This document shows positions 27,077 to 36,247 of a stretch of 64,000 bases of DNA, piece after piece. The translations under genes were made by a program, and so were the position numbers. How positions within the stretch are numbered: the stretch's first letter is position 1; each line of letters starts with the position of its first letter. Below the pieces are notes generated by a model. It was not told the origin of the DNA. It ran no database searches and worked only from the letters and a program-made list of their open reading frames with translations. The stretch spans positions 62,001-126,000 of the forward strand of contig JAHCAL010000005.1 of the NCBI GenBank assembly GCA_019634925.1. Direction: 5' to 3'. The DNA is from Pseudomonadales bacterium (GTDB lineage: Bacteria > Pseudomonadota > Gammaproteobacteria > Pseudomonadales > Azotimanducaceae).

Positions 27077-27169
27077 ATCCCTAGCGATGTTGGCCTGGCT
27101 CGACAGCGTAGAGAACCTGCCGAAACTCCGGGCTGGACAACCACCCGGAAATCGCTCGGGCTTGTTGCC

Positions 27170-28549
27170 ATGACTTTCGTGCATCGGGCTGTAGAGCCAC
27201 TCCGTGAGCGTGCGCGCCGGGCGCTCGGGGGCGGTGCAGGTTCGCTCCGCGCCAGGGTAATCCAAGGCGGTAGCATCCTGATGGTCGCCGACCTCTATTC
27301 GAACGTTCTGCGGCTTGGCGCGAACCTGATCATGACCCGATTGCTCTATCCAGAAGCATTCGGGCTAATGATGATCCTTAACCTGATGTTCTCTGCGCTG
27401 GAAATGCTATCAGATCTTGGCATTCGTAGTGCGCTGATCGTCAAGAAGGGCGAAATTGACGGTCGCTACCTGAATACCGCCTGGACGCTCAGCGTACTGC
27501 GTGGACTTCTCTTGGCGATCGTTGCCTTTGGGCTTGCCTATCCCGTTGCGACTTACTACGGCCACGACGAACTCTTCGCGATGATCGCGCTGGCGAGTCT
27601 CGCACCGCTGATCAACGGATTCTGTTCGCCGCACCCCATGCTGAGCGAAAAGAACGTTCAATTCGGGCGTATCGTGATCTGGAAGAGCACGGTGCAGACG
27701 CTAGCGATGCTGATCCTGCTCGCCTGGTTGCTGATCCACCCGACAATCTGGGCTTTGGTTGCCAACGGCATCGTGGCGGCTATTCTCAATGTTCTGATCT
27801 CGTATCGTATGTTCCCGGCCGAACGACCCACCCTGCACCTCGATCGACCAGCTGCGCTCGAGATCGTAAACATTGGCAAGTGGGTGGTCATCGCTTCGGC
27901 CCTGACCTTTCTTGCTCGCCAGGGCGACAGCGTCATCATTAGCAAGTGGGTAACGGCCGAGATGCTTGGTGTCTTCAGCATCGCGCTGGGGTTCGCCAAA
28001 CTGGTCGAAACGTTGGTGGAACGTATCAGCTGGTCTCTATTGTTTCCAGTGTATGCAGAAATCCAGGCCTCGCAGACCTCCCGCTTCAATCAGCAACTCG
28101 GAAAGGTGAAACTGGTCCTTTATGCATTGTGCGGGCCGATGGTGCTTTTCTTTGCAATCTTCGGAAGTGATTTCATCAAGCTGCTCTACGATCCACGTTA
28201 TCACCAGGCTGGTTGGATGCTTCAGCTTATGGCTGCAGGCTCAGCATTCTTCGCAGCAGGCTCGGCAATCATCAACATTCCCATGTCTTTCGGCGATTCG
28301 TACCGGCATATGTTGCTGCAATTCAGTAGGTTCGTACTTCTACTGTCGGCGATGCTCGTCGGCGGTTGGTACTCGGGACTACCGGGCCTTGTTGCGGGTA
28401 TTGCCGTCTCTCAAGCGCTCTTCTACCCGGTCCTGATCGCAATGGCCCGACGCTATGGAGTCAGAAATTTTGCGCCCGACATGGTATTCCTGGCCGTGAC
28501 TTTGAGCGGAATTGCCCTTGCGTGGTCGCTGCGTGGTATGCCGTTATGA
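27170..28549 (+). CDS. Wzx-type lipopolysaccharide/oligosaccharide flippase
   Basis: A 459-residue polytopic protein of the MOP superfamily with about 12 hydrophobic segments. The N-terminus GGSILMVADLYSNVLRLGAN followed by TRLLYPEAFGLMMI is typical of polysaccharide-synthesis transporters. It should move the undecaprenyl-linked repeat unit from the cytoplasmic to the periplasmic side for the Wzy-like polymerase. It lies 93 bases after the Wzz gene and 60 bases before the polymerase. A second flippase is at 60355, so each may serve a different glycan. Confidence 0.87.
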   Translation: MTFVHRAVEPLRERARRALGGGAGSLRARVIQGGSILMVADLYSNVLRLGANLIMTRLLYPEAFGLMMILNLMFSALEMLSDLGIRSALIVKKGEIDGRYLNTAWTLSVLRGLLLAIVAFGLAYPVATYYGHDELFAMIALASLAPLINGFCSPHPMLSEKNVQFGRIVIWKSTVQTLAMLILLAWLLIHPTIWALVANGIVAAILNVLISYRMFPAERPTLHLDRPAALEIVNIGKWVVIASALTFLARQGDSVIISKWVTAEMLGVFSIALGFAKLVETLVERISWSLLFPVYAEIQASQTSRFNQQLGKVKLVLYALCGPMVLFFAIFGSDFIKLLYDPRYHQAGWMLQLMAAGSAFFAAGSAIINIPMSFGDSYRHMLLQFSRFVLLLSAMLVGGWYSGLPGLVAGIAVSQALFYPVLIAMARRYGVRNFAPDMVFLAVTLSGIALAWSLRGMPL

Positions 28550-28609
28550 AAGTCACAGCCCGGATCGCCCCCGTGCGGCGAAGAAGCCCGAAGGTCGGGT
28601 AAGGCTGCC

Positions 28610-30052
28610 ATGGATTTCGCTCCGAGGGCACTTATCGCCTACCTGCTGTTCTTTCCTCTTGCCCTGTACCTGACAGCACGACATTCACGGGCGAAAGGAA
28701 TTGCGCTCGGTGTGATCGCAGGTTCGATGTTCCTGCCTGAAGGGGTGTTGTTGGCCATACCTGGATTGCCGATCATCGACAAGGAGCGGGTTACCTACCT
28801 TGCTATTTTGAGTGGAATCCTGATCTGGCACCGGGAGGCATTCTGGAGCGCGGCTCCTGGTAGGGGATTGGAGCTTCTTCTGATTCCTATATTCGTTCTG
28901 AGCATTGCGACGATGGCAGCCAATCAGAATCCGATCGTCAATGACGGTGCGATTCAGGATGGTCTGAGTATACGATGGCTCTTTGGGCAGACCATCGCCG
29001 ACTTCCTCACGCTCGTTGTCCCCTATCTTGTTGGGCGCACGATGTTCAGGAGCATGGAAGATCTCCGGATCCTGGCTCGATTGCTCGTCGCCGCGGGCAT
29101 AGTGTACGTTGGATTGATAGTCATCGAAGTTATTGGGGCCATTCCATTCAGAGTTTTTCAGTTCAGCGACTATATATATGGTGTGGCGATTCGCCCACAG
29201 TTTCGTTGGGGATTCACCCAGCCCGTGGTCTTCATGGATAACGGCCTCGCGCTGGCGACCTTCATGGTGATCCCGTTGATTCTGGCTGTGGCCCTGAGGC
29301 GGGCGCGGATGGCACAAGCTTGGTTCGGATTCAAGCGAGTTACGCTACTACTGTTCGCGGGGCTGCTGCTCACTTTCAATGTGGCGGGCACCACCTATGG
29401 AGCCACCATGGCCATGGTGACGCGAATGTTCAGTCCGCGCATGATTTCGACAGTCGGATTGATGCTTGCGATGTTTGCCTGTATCTACCCCTCGCTGCGC
29501 ATGATGGACCTGTTCCCCAATGAGGCACTTGTTGAATTCGCCGCTCAATACGATGCTGATCGAGCCAGATCGCTCGAGGGCCGGTTCCTGGAAGAGGATT
29601 TCGTCATCGGAAGCATTGGCGAGAGATTCTGGGTCGGTTGGGGACACTTCTCCAGAATTCCCGGTGCGGGTTCGTTCGGGTGGGATACAGGGGAGCCGGG
29701 TCTTGATGCGTGGTGGGTGATCAGAACAGGAATGGCCGGTTTTGCCGGTACATTACTCGCGATGATGTTCATGACGCTACCGGTTTTCGTGTGTTGGCGC
29801 CGTTCATCCGCTTACCTTGGCTCAATGGACACAATCCTGGTCGGTGCGCTGATGATCTGCATCTCGATTCGTATGATCGACATGTTGCTGAATGGGTGGT
29901 GGAACTGTCTGCCTGTATTCATAGCCGGGGCGATCATGGGCGCGACCGCTTCCGGTGCCATCGACTCGTCCACACCGAGGCGAAAAGGGCCGCGCCCTCC
30001 AAGTTCGTATGGGGTTGCAGGTGGAAGGCTAAAATCGGGCTTGGGGAGTTGA
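28610..30052 (+). CDS. Wzy-like polymerase / O-antigen ligase-family membrane protein
   Basis: A 480-residue protein with about 10-12 membrane segments and one large periplasmic loop near residues 300-370 (SLEGRFLEEDFVIGS to PGLDAWW), the arrangement of Wzy polymerases and WaaL ligases. Sequence in this family is poorly conserved, so polymerase is inferred from the neighbouring Wzx and Wzz genes. AAGG at 28601-28604 precedes the ATG. The tail after the last membrane segment is basic and cytoplasmic. Its stop overlaps the alternative TTG of the next gene. Confidence 0.75.
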   Translation: MDFAPRALIAYLLFFPLALYLTARHSRAKGIALGVIAGSMFLPEGVLLAIPGLPIIDKERVTYLAILSGILIWHREAFWSAAPGRGLELLLIPIFVLSIATMAANQNPIVNDGAIQDGLSIRWLFGQTIADFLTLVVPYLVGRTMFRSMEDLRILARLLVAAGIVYVGLIVIEVIGAIPFRVFQFSDYIYGVAIRPQFRWGFTQPVVFMDNGLALATFMVIPLILAVALRRARMAQAWFGFKRVTLLLFAGLLLTFNVAGTTYGATMAMVTRMFSPRMISTVGLMLAMFACIYPSLRMMDLFPNEALVEFAAQYDADRARSLEGRFLEEDFVIGSIGERFWVGWGHFSRIPGAGSFGWDTGEPGLDAWWVIRTGMAGFAGTLLAMMFMTLPVFVCWRRSSAYLGSMDTILVGALMICISIRMIDMLLNGWWNCLPVFIAGAIMGATASGAIDSSTPRRKGPRPPSSYGVAGGRLKSGLGS

Positions 30053-30054
30053 CG

Positions 30055-31179
30055 TTGGCGACGGTATTCAAGAACGCAATCCTAGTCTCCATGGCGGCAA
30101 CAGCCGCAATTCTGGCTGCCGAGGGCGTGTCTCGTCTTGTGCTTTCGCCAGTGGATTTTCTCTTGCCCGACATGCAAGGCCACGTCGAACTAAACCATCG
30201 CATAAAGCCCTACTCAGCTGGACATGACTTGCTCGGCTTCCGAAACGAATCGGTTCCCGAAAAGGTCCCGATCATTGCAATCGGAGATTCCATGACCTAT
30301 GGGGTGGCCGCCTCGCATCGTGATGCATGGCCAAGGCAGCTGGAGCGATTGCTTAACAAACCAGTTTACAACATGGCGCTTGGTGGATACGGACCTGTTC
30401 ACTACCAACATCTGCTTGCCGAGTTCGGGCTGGCGATGCAGCCTGAACTCGTCATCATCGGGCTCTATTTCGGAAACGACCTGATGGATGCCTACAATCT
30501 GGTCTACAGCAACGAGTCATGGGCACACCTGCGCCGCCAGGATTCAGCGGATGGCGTTGCGGCCGAGGGATTGATCGACCTGCCACCCGAAGGAAAGCTG
30601 TTTGGTGATCTTAGAAATTGGCTGGCCCGACACAGCGTGATCTATAGGGTTGTCACCCAGTCTCCGCTCGCTAATCCGGTGCGCAGAGTGGAAATCGCCA
30701 ACGCGCATGCCGATGTGTTCAGGATCGACGTTCCCGGAGGGATTACCTTCCTCACACCGGGTTTGCGGCGCGCTGCCCTTGACTTAGCGGATGCCAAAGT
30801 CCAGGAGGGGCTAGATCTGACGTCGCAAGCGCTGGCTCAAATTGTGGATCTCTGCGATTCGCACGACGTAAGGCTGCTCGTGCTGCTCATCCCCACCAAG
30901 GAGCGGGTCTATAGTGATCGTGTGCTTCGAAGAGGAATGGATGTTGCGGATTCATCGGTTCAGGAACTGGTGGATTTCGAGGATCGCGTGAAAGCGCATA
31001 TTCGCGCGCTACTGGAGTCCTCGGACGTGCCGTATGTCGATCTCCTGGAACCGCTTCGCGCGGCTGCCGAAGTAAGTGTGATCTTCCCGGAAGGCGACGG
31101 GCACCCGAACGCGGTGGGATATTCCATCATCGCCTCCCAGGTATCCAACTGGATCAATCAGAAGGATTCTGCCCCTTGA
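30055..31179 (+). CDS. SGNH/GDSL hydrolase-type protein, membrane anchored
   Basis: A 374-residue protein with an N-terminal hydrophobic segment (AILVSMAATAAILAAEG) and a periplasmic SGNH domain: AIGDSMTYG with Ser79, YGPVHYQHLL, GLYFGNDLMD with the GxND-type Asn, and EGDGHPNAVGY with the catalytic Asp and His. Members remove or transfer acyl groups on glycans. I chose TTG 30055, which has GGGGAG at 30043-30048; the frame is open well upstream, and ATG 30091 and TTG 30049 are alternatives. The N-terminal boundary is therefore uncertain. Confidence 0.8.
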   Translation: MATVFKNAILVSMAATAAILAAEGVSRLVLSPVDFLLPDMQGHVELNHRIKPYSAGHDLLGFRNESVPEKVPIIAIGDSMTYGVAASHRDAWPRQLERLLNKPVYNMALGGYGPVHYQHLLAEFGLAMQPELVIIGLYFGNDLMDAYNLVYSNESWAHLRRQDSADGVAAEGLIDLPPEGKLFGDLRNWLARHSVIYRVVTQSPLANPVRRVEIANAHADVFRIDVPGGITFLTPGLRRAALDLADAKVQEGLDLTSQALAQIVDLCDSHDVRLLVLLIPTKERVYSDRVLRRGMDVADSSVQELVDFEDRVKAHIRALLESSDVPYVDLLEPLRAAAEVSVIFPEGDGHPNAVGYSIIASQVSNWINQKDSAP

Positions 31180-32762
31180 ACCATCGAGATATTCGGACGG
31201 TCGATATCGAGGTTGCTCAATCACGACATTGGGATGTGGTCATTGTCGGCGGCGGCATGGGTGGGGCAGCGGCCGCGCATAAATTGACTGAGCTCGGCTA
31301 TGAGGTTCTGCTCGTTGAGAAAGGCAAGGCCGACATGCGACCAGCATCATCTGACGCGGGGGCGTGGGAAGCGGCTCGGAGACACGGCCAGTGGACGGAG
31401 CGGATAAACAGTGCAATGGATGGACGTTCGAGCAATATCCTTCCTCCGCTCGGTTGCGGAGTCGGCGGTTCGACGCTCCTCTATGCTGCTACGCTTGGGC
31501 GTCTTGATCCGATCGATTTTGAGTCGCGTTGCTTTCCCGATGGTCGTCGCGGCGGATGGCCACTCAGTTATTCAGACATGCAACCTTATTACTTAGAAGC
31601 AGAGCGTCTATTCGAAGTTAGTGGCACGCCGGATCCGCTTCAGCCGGCAGCTGAGTATGCATTGTCCCCACCGCCGGCCATGAACGAGTCAGATCGCCAT
31701 CTGTTCGGCTCAATGCGACAGACCGGACTTCACCCGTATCGAGTACATCTTTCGATGCGCTACGCCGAAGGATGCGTCGAATGCGGCGGGCACTATTGCC
31801 CCCTAGAGTGCAAAGGCGACGCACGCAACCGCTTGGTCATTCCAGCGCTACGTTCGGGCCGATTATCCGTTCTTGAGAATTCCCAGGTCGTCCAACTTGA
31901 GGCGATTGGTTCGCGGATTACCAAGGTCGTGATAATCAGCGGCTCCGTGAGCCGGTCGCTTACTGCTGATGTATATCTTTTGGCAGCAGGGGCTCTGGCA
32001 ACCCCTGTGTTGCTGCAGAATTCCACAAGTCGCGCGTGGCCGCGAGGGATAGGGAACGAAACAGATCAGGTCGGGAGAAATCTCATGTTTCACGCTTCTG
32101 ATCTGATAGCGGTCTGGCCGCGGAAGAAGCTTTCGCGCGGCGGCCCGCGCCGGTCGATCGCGCTTCGAGACTTTTATGTCGTTGAAGGGCGCAAGCTTGG
32201 AGAGCTGCAGTCCATGGGTTTGACCGCCGGATACGGGGACATCCTGACGTATTTGCTATTGCGCTTCGAGCAGTCGAGGCTCCGGAAGCTCAGTCCTTTA
32301 CGGCATGTGCTGCGTATTCCAGCGTTTCTGGGATCTATGTTGTTGCGGGAGGCAACGGTCTTTGCCACCATTGTCGAGGACTTCCCCTATGTAGATAACA
32401 GAGTGTTGGCCGATGGGGCCAGCGAGTCTGGCATCCGCTTCGAATACATCATCCATGAAGAGTTGAGATCGCGTGTGCTGGAAATGCGCCGGCGGGTTCG
32501 TGATGCGCTAGATGATCACCGGGTTCTGCAAATGACCTATGACGTTTCGCTCAATCTGGGGCATCCCTGCGGTACCTGCCGCATGGGCCTTGACCCGCAA
32601 TCCAGCGTTGTGGACCAGGACTGCAAGGTACATGGAACCGAGAATCTCTACATCGTCGATGGGTCCGTGATGCCGACCAGTGGGGGTACCAACCCCAGTC
32701 TGACGATCGCCGCTAACGCGTTGCGGGTCGCCGACCGTATCCAGGCTCGCCACGCGGCCTGA
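31176..32762 (+). CDS. GMC-family FAD-dependent oxidoreductase
   Basis: The 528-residue protein has the FAD-binding VVIVGGGMGGAAAA (about residues 21-34), CGVGGSTLLYAATL, GHPCGTCRMG and the late SGGTNPSLTIAANALR, the hallmarks of glucose-methanol-choline oxidoreductases. It oxidises an alcohol, probably a sugar hydroxyl. A Cys cluster CVECGGHYCPLEC resembles the Cys-rich loop found in part of this family and could bind a metal or cluster. The start is TTG 31176 in a TTGA overlap with the SGNH gene. No signal peptide is seen, so it probably works in the cytoplasm on a lipid- or nucleotide-linked sugar. Confidence 0.85.
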   Translation: MNHRDIRTVDIEVAQSRHWDVVIVGGGMGGAAAAHKLTELGYEVLLVEKGKADMRPASSDAGAWEAARRHGQWTERINSAMDGRSSNILPPLGCGVGGSTLLYAATLGRLDPIDFESRCFPDGRRGGWPLSYSDMQPYYLEAERLFEVSGTPDPLQPAAEYALSPPPAMNESDRHLFGSMRQTGLHPYRVHLSMRYAEGCVECGGHYCPLECKGDARNRLVIPALRSGRLSVLENSQVVQLEAIGSRITKVVIISGSVSRSLTADVYLLAAGALATPVLLQNSTSRAWPRGIGNETDQVGRNLMFHASDLIAVWPRKKLSRGGPRRSIALRDFYVVEGRKLGELQSMGLTAGYGDILTYLLLRFEQSRLRKLSPLRHVLRIPAFLGSMLLREATVFATIVEDFPYVDNRVLADGASESGIRFEYIIHEELRSRVLEMRRRVRDALDDHRVLQMTYDVSLNLGHPCGTCRMGLDPQSSVVDQDCKVHGTENLYIVDGSVMPTSGGTNPSLTIAANALRVADRIQARHAA

Positions 32763-32777
32763 AGGGCGCCCAGTTCT

Positions 32778-33566
32778 TCATTTGCGCTTCCAGAATCTGA
32801 CCAGATCGAGCAGACGCGCGCGGAGCCCCTTGGTTGGGAGCCATTCGTGGTCATTCTCGAAAATCCGGCTTCCCATTGAAGACTGCATCATCGGGAGGAT
32901 CCGGAGGGCCCACTCTGCCGAGACCGCCGGATCGATGCCAGTGAAATCACTCATGCGGGTATTGAGATGCCCGGGAATCCACTCGTGAATTTCGACGTTG
33001 GAACTCACACCGCTCAAATCGGCGGCTATGGACTTGGTAAGGCCGTGCACAGCGCCCTTCGAGGCGGAGTAAGCGGCGCTCCTTGGTATTGGCGCAATGT
33101 CCGCAAAACTCCCCAGGTTGAGCACCCGACCGAAGTCGTTCCTGATCATCGCCGGAAGTACGGCTTTGCAGCAATTGGCGATTCCGCAAACGTTGATGCT
33201 GATGGCGCGCGCGAACTCCTCGGGAGTTTCCTCCAGGAATCCTGACTTTGGGTAGACCGCTGCATTGTTGAAGAGCACGTCAATTCGGCCGAACTTCTCG
33301 AGTGCGGACGCTACCGCGGAGTTCACCTGATCGAATTCCGCCACATCGGCTGCGATCGCCAGGAATCGATGCGCCTGCACTTCGGTCGGGATGGATTCGA
33401 GCGACGTTGCGTTGCGCGCTACGGCGACAACACAGGAGCCCGCTTCCAGGAACGCCCTGGCAAGCGCTCGGCCGAGGCCGGCGCCCGCACCCGTGACCAT
33501 TACGGCGAGCGTTTCGGGAGACTGGAGTTGCGGAGGGGGGAGCATGCTATCCGGCTTAAGGTTCAC
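32778..33566 (-). CDS. Short-chain dehydrogenase/reductase
   Basis: A 262-residue SDR with MVTGAGAGLG (cofactor loop, residues 23-32), NNAAVYP (100-106), GSFADIAPIPRSAAYSASK with Tyr166 and Lys170. It reduces or oxidises an unknown carbonyl or hydroxyl, probably in a sugar or acyl precursor. The start is GTG 33566, six bases after the carbamoyltransferase stop; ATG 33545 is an alternative. It is the last gene of the SxtJ-DUF5989-carbamoyltransferase operon and converges on the GMC gene with a 15-base gap. Confidence 0.85.
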   Translation of the reverse strand: MNLKPDSMLPPPQLQSPETLAVMVTGAGAGLGRALARAFLEAGSCVVAVARNATSLESIPTEVQAHRFLAIAADVAEFDQVNSAVASALEKFGRIDVLFNNAAVYPKSGFLEETPEEFARAISINVCGIANCCKAVLPAMIRNDFGRVLNLGSFADIAPIPRSAAYSASKGAVHGLTKSIAADLSGVSSNVEIHEWIPGHLNTRMSDFTGIDPAVSAEWALRILPMMQSSMGSRIFENDHEWLPTKGLRARLLDLVRFWKRK

Positions 33567-33572
33567 CGCGAG

Positions 33573-35417
33573 CTAGTCGAGCTCGAATGCACTCTTGTAG
33601 TCCAGCCTCAGGGACTCGTCCTGTTCATCCTTGAGCATGAGGCAGTTGCCGACGATAAGGGCATCCATCTCCGTACCCATGAAACACTTGAAGGCATCTT
33701 CGGGCGAACATACTGGCGGCTCGCCACGAACGTTGAACGAGGTGTTGATCAGCACACTGCACCCGGTCAGATCCTTGAAGCGCCTCAGTAGCGCGTAGTA
33801 ATCGGGATTGGTCTGTTCGTGCACGGTCTGCACCCGGGCCGTGTAGTCGACATGGGTGATGGCCGGTAGGTCCGAGCGCTGTACGTTCAGCTTGTCGATG
33901 CCGAAGAGTTTCTCTTCCGCCTCGGTCATGGGCCTGCAGATCTCTGGTTTGACCTTGTCGACCAGCAGCATGTACGGGCTGTCGACGTCGGTCTCGAAAT
34001 ACCGGCTGACGTCCTCCCGCAACACCGAGGGCGCGAAGGGTCGGAAGCTCTCGCGATACTTGATCTTCAGGTTCATGACTTTCTGCATGGCCGGCGAGCG
34101 CGGATCGCCCAGGATCGATCGGGCGCCGAGCGCCCGGGGGCCGAACTCCATGCGGCCCTGGCACCAGCCGAGCACCTTTTCGCTCGCGAGAATGCCGGCG
34201 CAGGTATCGATCATTGCCTCGCGATCAGGCAGCACCTTGAATCTTGCGCCGCACGCGCTCAGGCGTTGCTCGATGTCATCCTGGCTGTACTGGGGGCCGA
34301 GGTATGAACCATTCATGCCATCGAGCCGGGTTGGGTCTACCCTTCGCGGCTGTTGCTGGTACAGATGGTGAGCCAGAAGTGCGGCGCCGAGAGCCCCGCC
34401 GGCATCACCCGCGGCGGGTTGTACCCAGAGGTTCTCCACCACGCCTTCCCGGACCAGCTTCCCGTTCGCCACGCAGTTGAGCGCCACACCGCCCGCCAGG
34501 CACACGTTGCGCAAGCCTGTCTCCGCGGTGAGCGATCGTACGAGTCGCGTCACCACTTCCTCGGTGACGGCCTGCACCGAGGCCGCCATGTTCATATGAA
34601 ACTGATCCAGCAGGTCGTCCTCGCGCTGCCGCACTGGTCGACCGAAGAGCTGACTGAATTTGTCGTTCGTCATGGTCAGCCCGGTGCAGTAGTTGAAATA
34701 CTCCATGTTGAGCCGAAAGGTACCGTCCGGCTTGAGGTCCATGAGCTTCGTGAGCATCAACTCCTTGAACACCGGCTCGCCATAGGGCGCGAGGCCCATG
34801 ACCTTGTATTCGCCGGAATTCACCTTGAAGCCGATGTAGTACGTGACCGCGGAGTACAGCAGGCCGAGCGAGTGAGGGAAGTGCAGCTCGCGGATGATCT
34901 TGAGTTCGTTGCCGCGCCCGATCGCGGCCGACGTCGTCGTCCACTCGCCGACACCGTCCATGGTCAGCACCAGGGCTTCCTCGAACGGCGACGGATAGAA
35001 GGCACTCGCTGCATGGCTCAGATGGTGCTCCGAGAAGAGCAGCCGGTTTTCCCAATCGAACTCCGCATCGAACTTGCGGAACTCGTTGCGCAGCATGGTC
35101 TTCTGGAAGAGCTTCTCCTTCAGCCAGATGGGCATCGACATGCGAAACGAGTTGAAGCCGCGCGGTGCGAATGCGAGATAGGTCTCCAGCAATCGCTCGA
35201 ACTTCAGGAACGGCTTGTCGTAGAACACCACGTAGTCTATGTCGGCAAGCGCGAGGCCGGCTTCTTCGAGGCAGTAGCCGATCGCGCGTTCCGGAAAACT
35301 GGAGTCGTGCTTTTTGCGGGTGAAGCGCTCCTCCTGCGCCGCGGCCACGATCCGGCCATCGTCGACCAGCGCCGCGGCACTGTCGTGGTAGTAGGCGGAA
35401 ACGCCGAGCACGCGCAT
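33573..35417 (-). CDS. NodU/CmcH-family carbamoyltransferase
   Basis: A 614-residue enzyme starting RVLGVSAYYHDSAAALV, with SEHHLSHAASAFYPS (metal-binding His), LAGGVALNCVANGK, and the C-terminal FGPRALGARSILGDPR and INTSFNVRGEPPV. Carbamoyltransferases move the carbamoyl group from carbamoyl phosphate through carbamoyl-AMP to a hydroxyl of a sugar or natural product. ATG 35417 has GGGAGAG about 8 bases upstream. It stands in a - strand operon after an SxtJ-like gene and a DUF5989-like gene, an association seen in saxitoxin-type and surface-glycan loci, so a sugar or glycan hydroxyl is the likely acceptor. Confidence 0.93.
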   Translation of the reverse strand: MRVLGVSAYYHDSAAALVDDGRIVAAAQEERFTRKKHDSSFPERAIGYCLEEAGLALADIDYVVFYDKPFLKFERLLETYLAFAPRGFNSFRMSMPIWLKEKLFQKTMLRNEFRKFDAEFDWENRLLFSEHHLSHAASAFYPSPFEEALVLTMDGVGEWTTTSAAIGRGNELKIIRELHFPHSLGLLYSAVTYYIGFKVNSGEYKVMGLAPYGEPVFKELMLTKLMDLKPDGTFRLNMEYFNYCTGLTMTNDKFSQLFGRPVRQREDDLLDQFHMNMAASVQAVTEEVVTRLVRSLTAETGLRNVCLAGGVALNCVANGKLVREGVVENLWVQPAAGDAGGALGAALLAHHLYQQQPRRVDPTRLDGMNGSYLGPQYSQDDIEQRLSACGARFKVLPDREAMIDTCAGILASEKVLGWCQGRMEFGPRALGARSILGDPRSPAMQKVMNLKIKYRESFRPFAPSVLREDVSRYFETDVDSPYMLLVDKVKPEICRPMTEAEEKLFGIDKLNVQRSDLPAITHVDYTARVQTVHEQTNPDYYALLRRFKDLTGCSVLINTSFNVRGEPPVCSPEDAFKCFMGTEMDALIVGNCLMLKDEQDESLRLDYKSAFELD

Positions 35418-35437
35418 GTGGTCGTTCTCTCCCGGGC

Positions 35438-35584
35438 TCAGAACAGGGTGTAGATGAATGGCGCGACGGCCGAGCCTTGCACCATGACCAGCAGGCCGCC
35501 CAGCGAAACCATGACGATCAGGATCGGCAGGAGCCAGAACTTCTTGCGGACCTTCAGGAATTTCCAGAGTTCCTTGACTATCAT
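35438..35584 (-). CDS. Small DUF5989-like membrane protein (48 residues)
   Basis: This short gene is easily missed. ATG 35584-35582 is preceded by GGAGAGG on the minus strand, about six bases away, and the stop is TGA at 35440-35438. The product starts MIVKELWKFLKVRKKFWLLP, then has one hydrophobic segment (about residues 18-36) and ends in PFIYTLF. A basic N-terminus followed by one membrane helix is the pattern of the DUF5989 family, whose members sit next to carbamoyltransferases and SxtJ-like proteins. It is 20 bases from the carbamoyltransferase start and 24 bases after the SxtJ-like stop. Function is unknown; it may tether the enzyme to the membrane. Confidence 0.85.
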   Translation of the reverse strand: MIVKELWKFLKVRKKFWLLPILIVMVSLGGLLVMVQGSAVAPFIYTLF

Positions 35585-35608
35585 CTGCGCCTCTCCGTCA
35601 GATCTGGG

Positions 35609-36025
35609 CTAGAACTGGTCTTTCATCGATTCAGGGGCTGGGCCCGGCGGTTCACGATGGATCCAGTAGGACTGGGATGCCGGCTCGAGCTTCATTCGCA
35701 ACAGGTCCTTGCCAAGGCCCCGCATGATGAGTCCGATCGGGACCATCGTGACAACATAGATGATCAGCATGACGATCGGATTGACGATGCGCCCGAGCAG
35801 CATGCCGAACTTGAACCACAGGACATTGAGCGGCTGCAGTATCCGCGGGAACAGCAATGCCACGAACGCGAATCCCGCCGCGATGGCCGCAGCCCAGATC
35901 CGGACATCGCCACCTTTCCAGAGCGGGAAGAGGGCGATGATCAGGAATACGGCCGCGAACACGAACCCGAAAGAGCGACTCGAGCCGACTTCGACCTTGG
36001 TGTATTCGTGAGTGGTGCTTTCCAT
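35609..36025 (-). CDS. SxtJ-like small membrane protein
   Basis: A 138-residue protein with two or three membrane segments: FGFVFAAVFLIIALFPLW and AAAIAAGFAFVALLFP, then IVMLIIYVVTMVPIGLIMR. The order and length fit the SxtJ family, named from the saxitoxin cluster, whose biochemical role is not established. The start ATG 36025 has GAGGA just upstream. It is the first gene of the - strand operon leading to the DUF5989-like gene, the carbamoyltransferase and the SDR, and diverges from the SGNH gene at 36248. The 222 bases between must contain both promoters. Confidence 0.85.
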   Translation of the reverse strand: MESTTHEYTKVEVGSSRSFGFVFAAVFLIIALFPLWKGGDVRIWAAAIAAGFAFVALLFPRILQPLNVLWFKFGMLLGRIVNPIVMLIIYVVTMVPIGLIMRGLGKDLLRMKLEPASQSYWIHREPPGPAPESMKDQF

Positions 36026-36247
36026 CTGGTCCTCGTGCCCGGGCGTTGTTGCACGGGAACTGCGCTGGCTGATCCGATCAGCGGCCAGAATAAGGGAATC
36101 GCCGCGGCAAGCCTATCGGGCCTTGTGGCAGGATTGTAATGGCGGCGCATGGGTTACAAAGAGGCGCGATGTTGGGCCGGGAGGGGTGTGCTAACCTCCT
36201 CCAATATACCTGCTCAATCGCGTCCGCACGGTGTTCGGAAACTTGCC

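Noticed and set aside
36026..36247. A sigma54-type GG-N10-GC promoter upstream of the SGNH gene
   Set aside because: The best match, near 36127-36145, lacks the GC at the -12 position.
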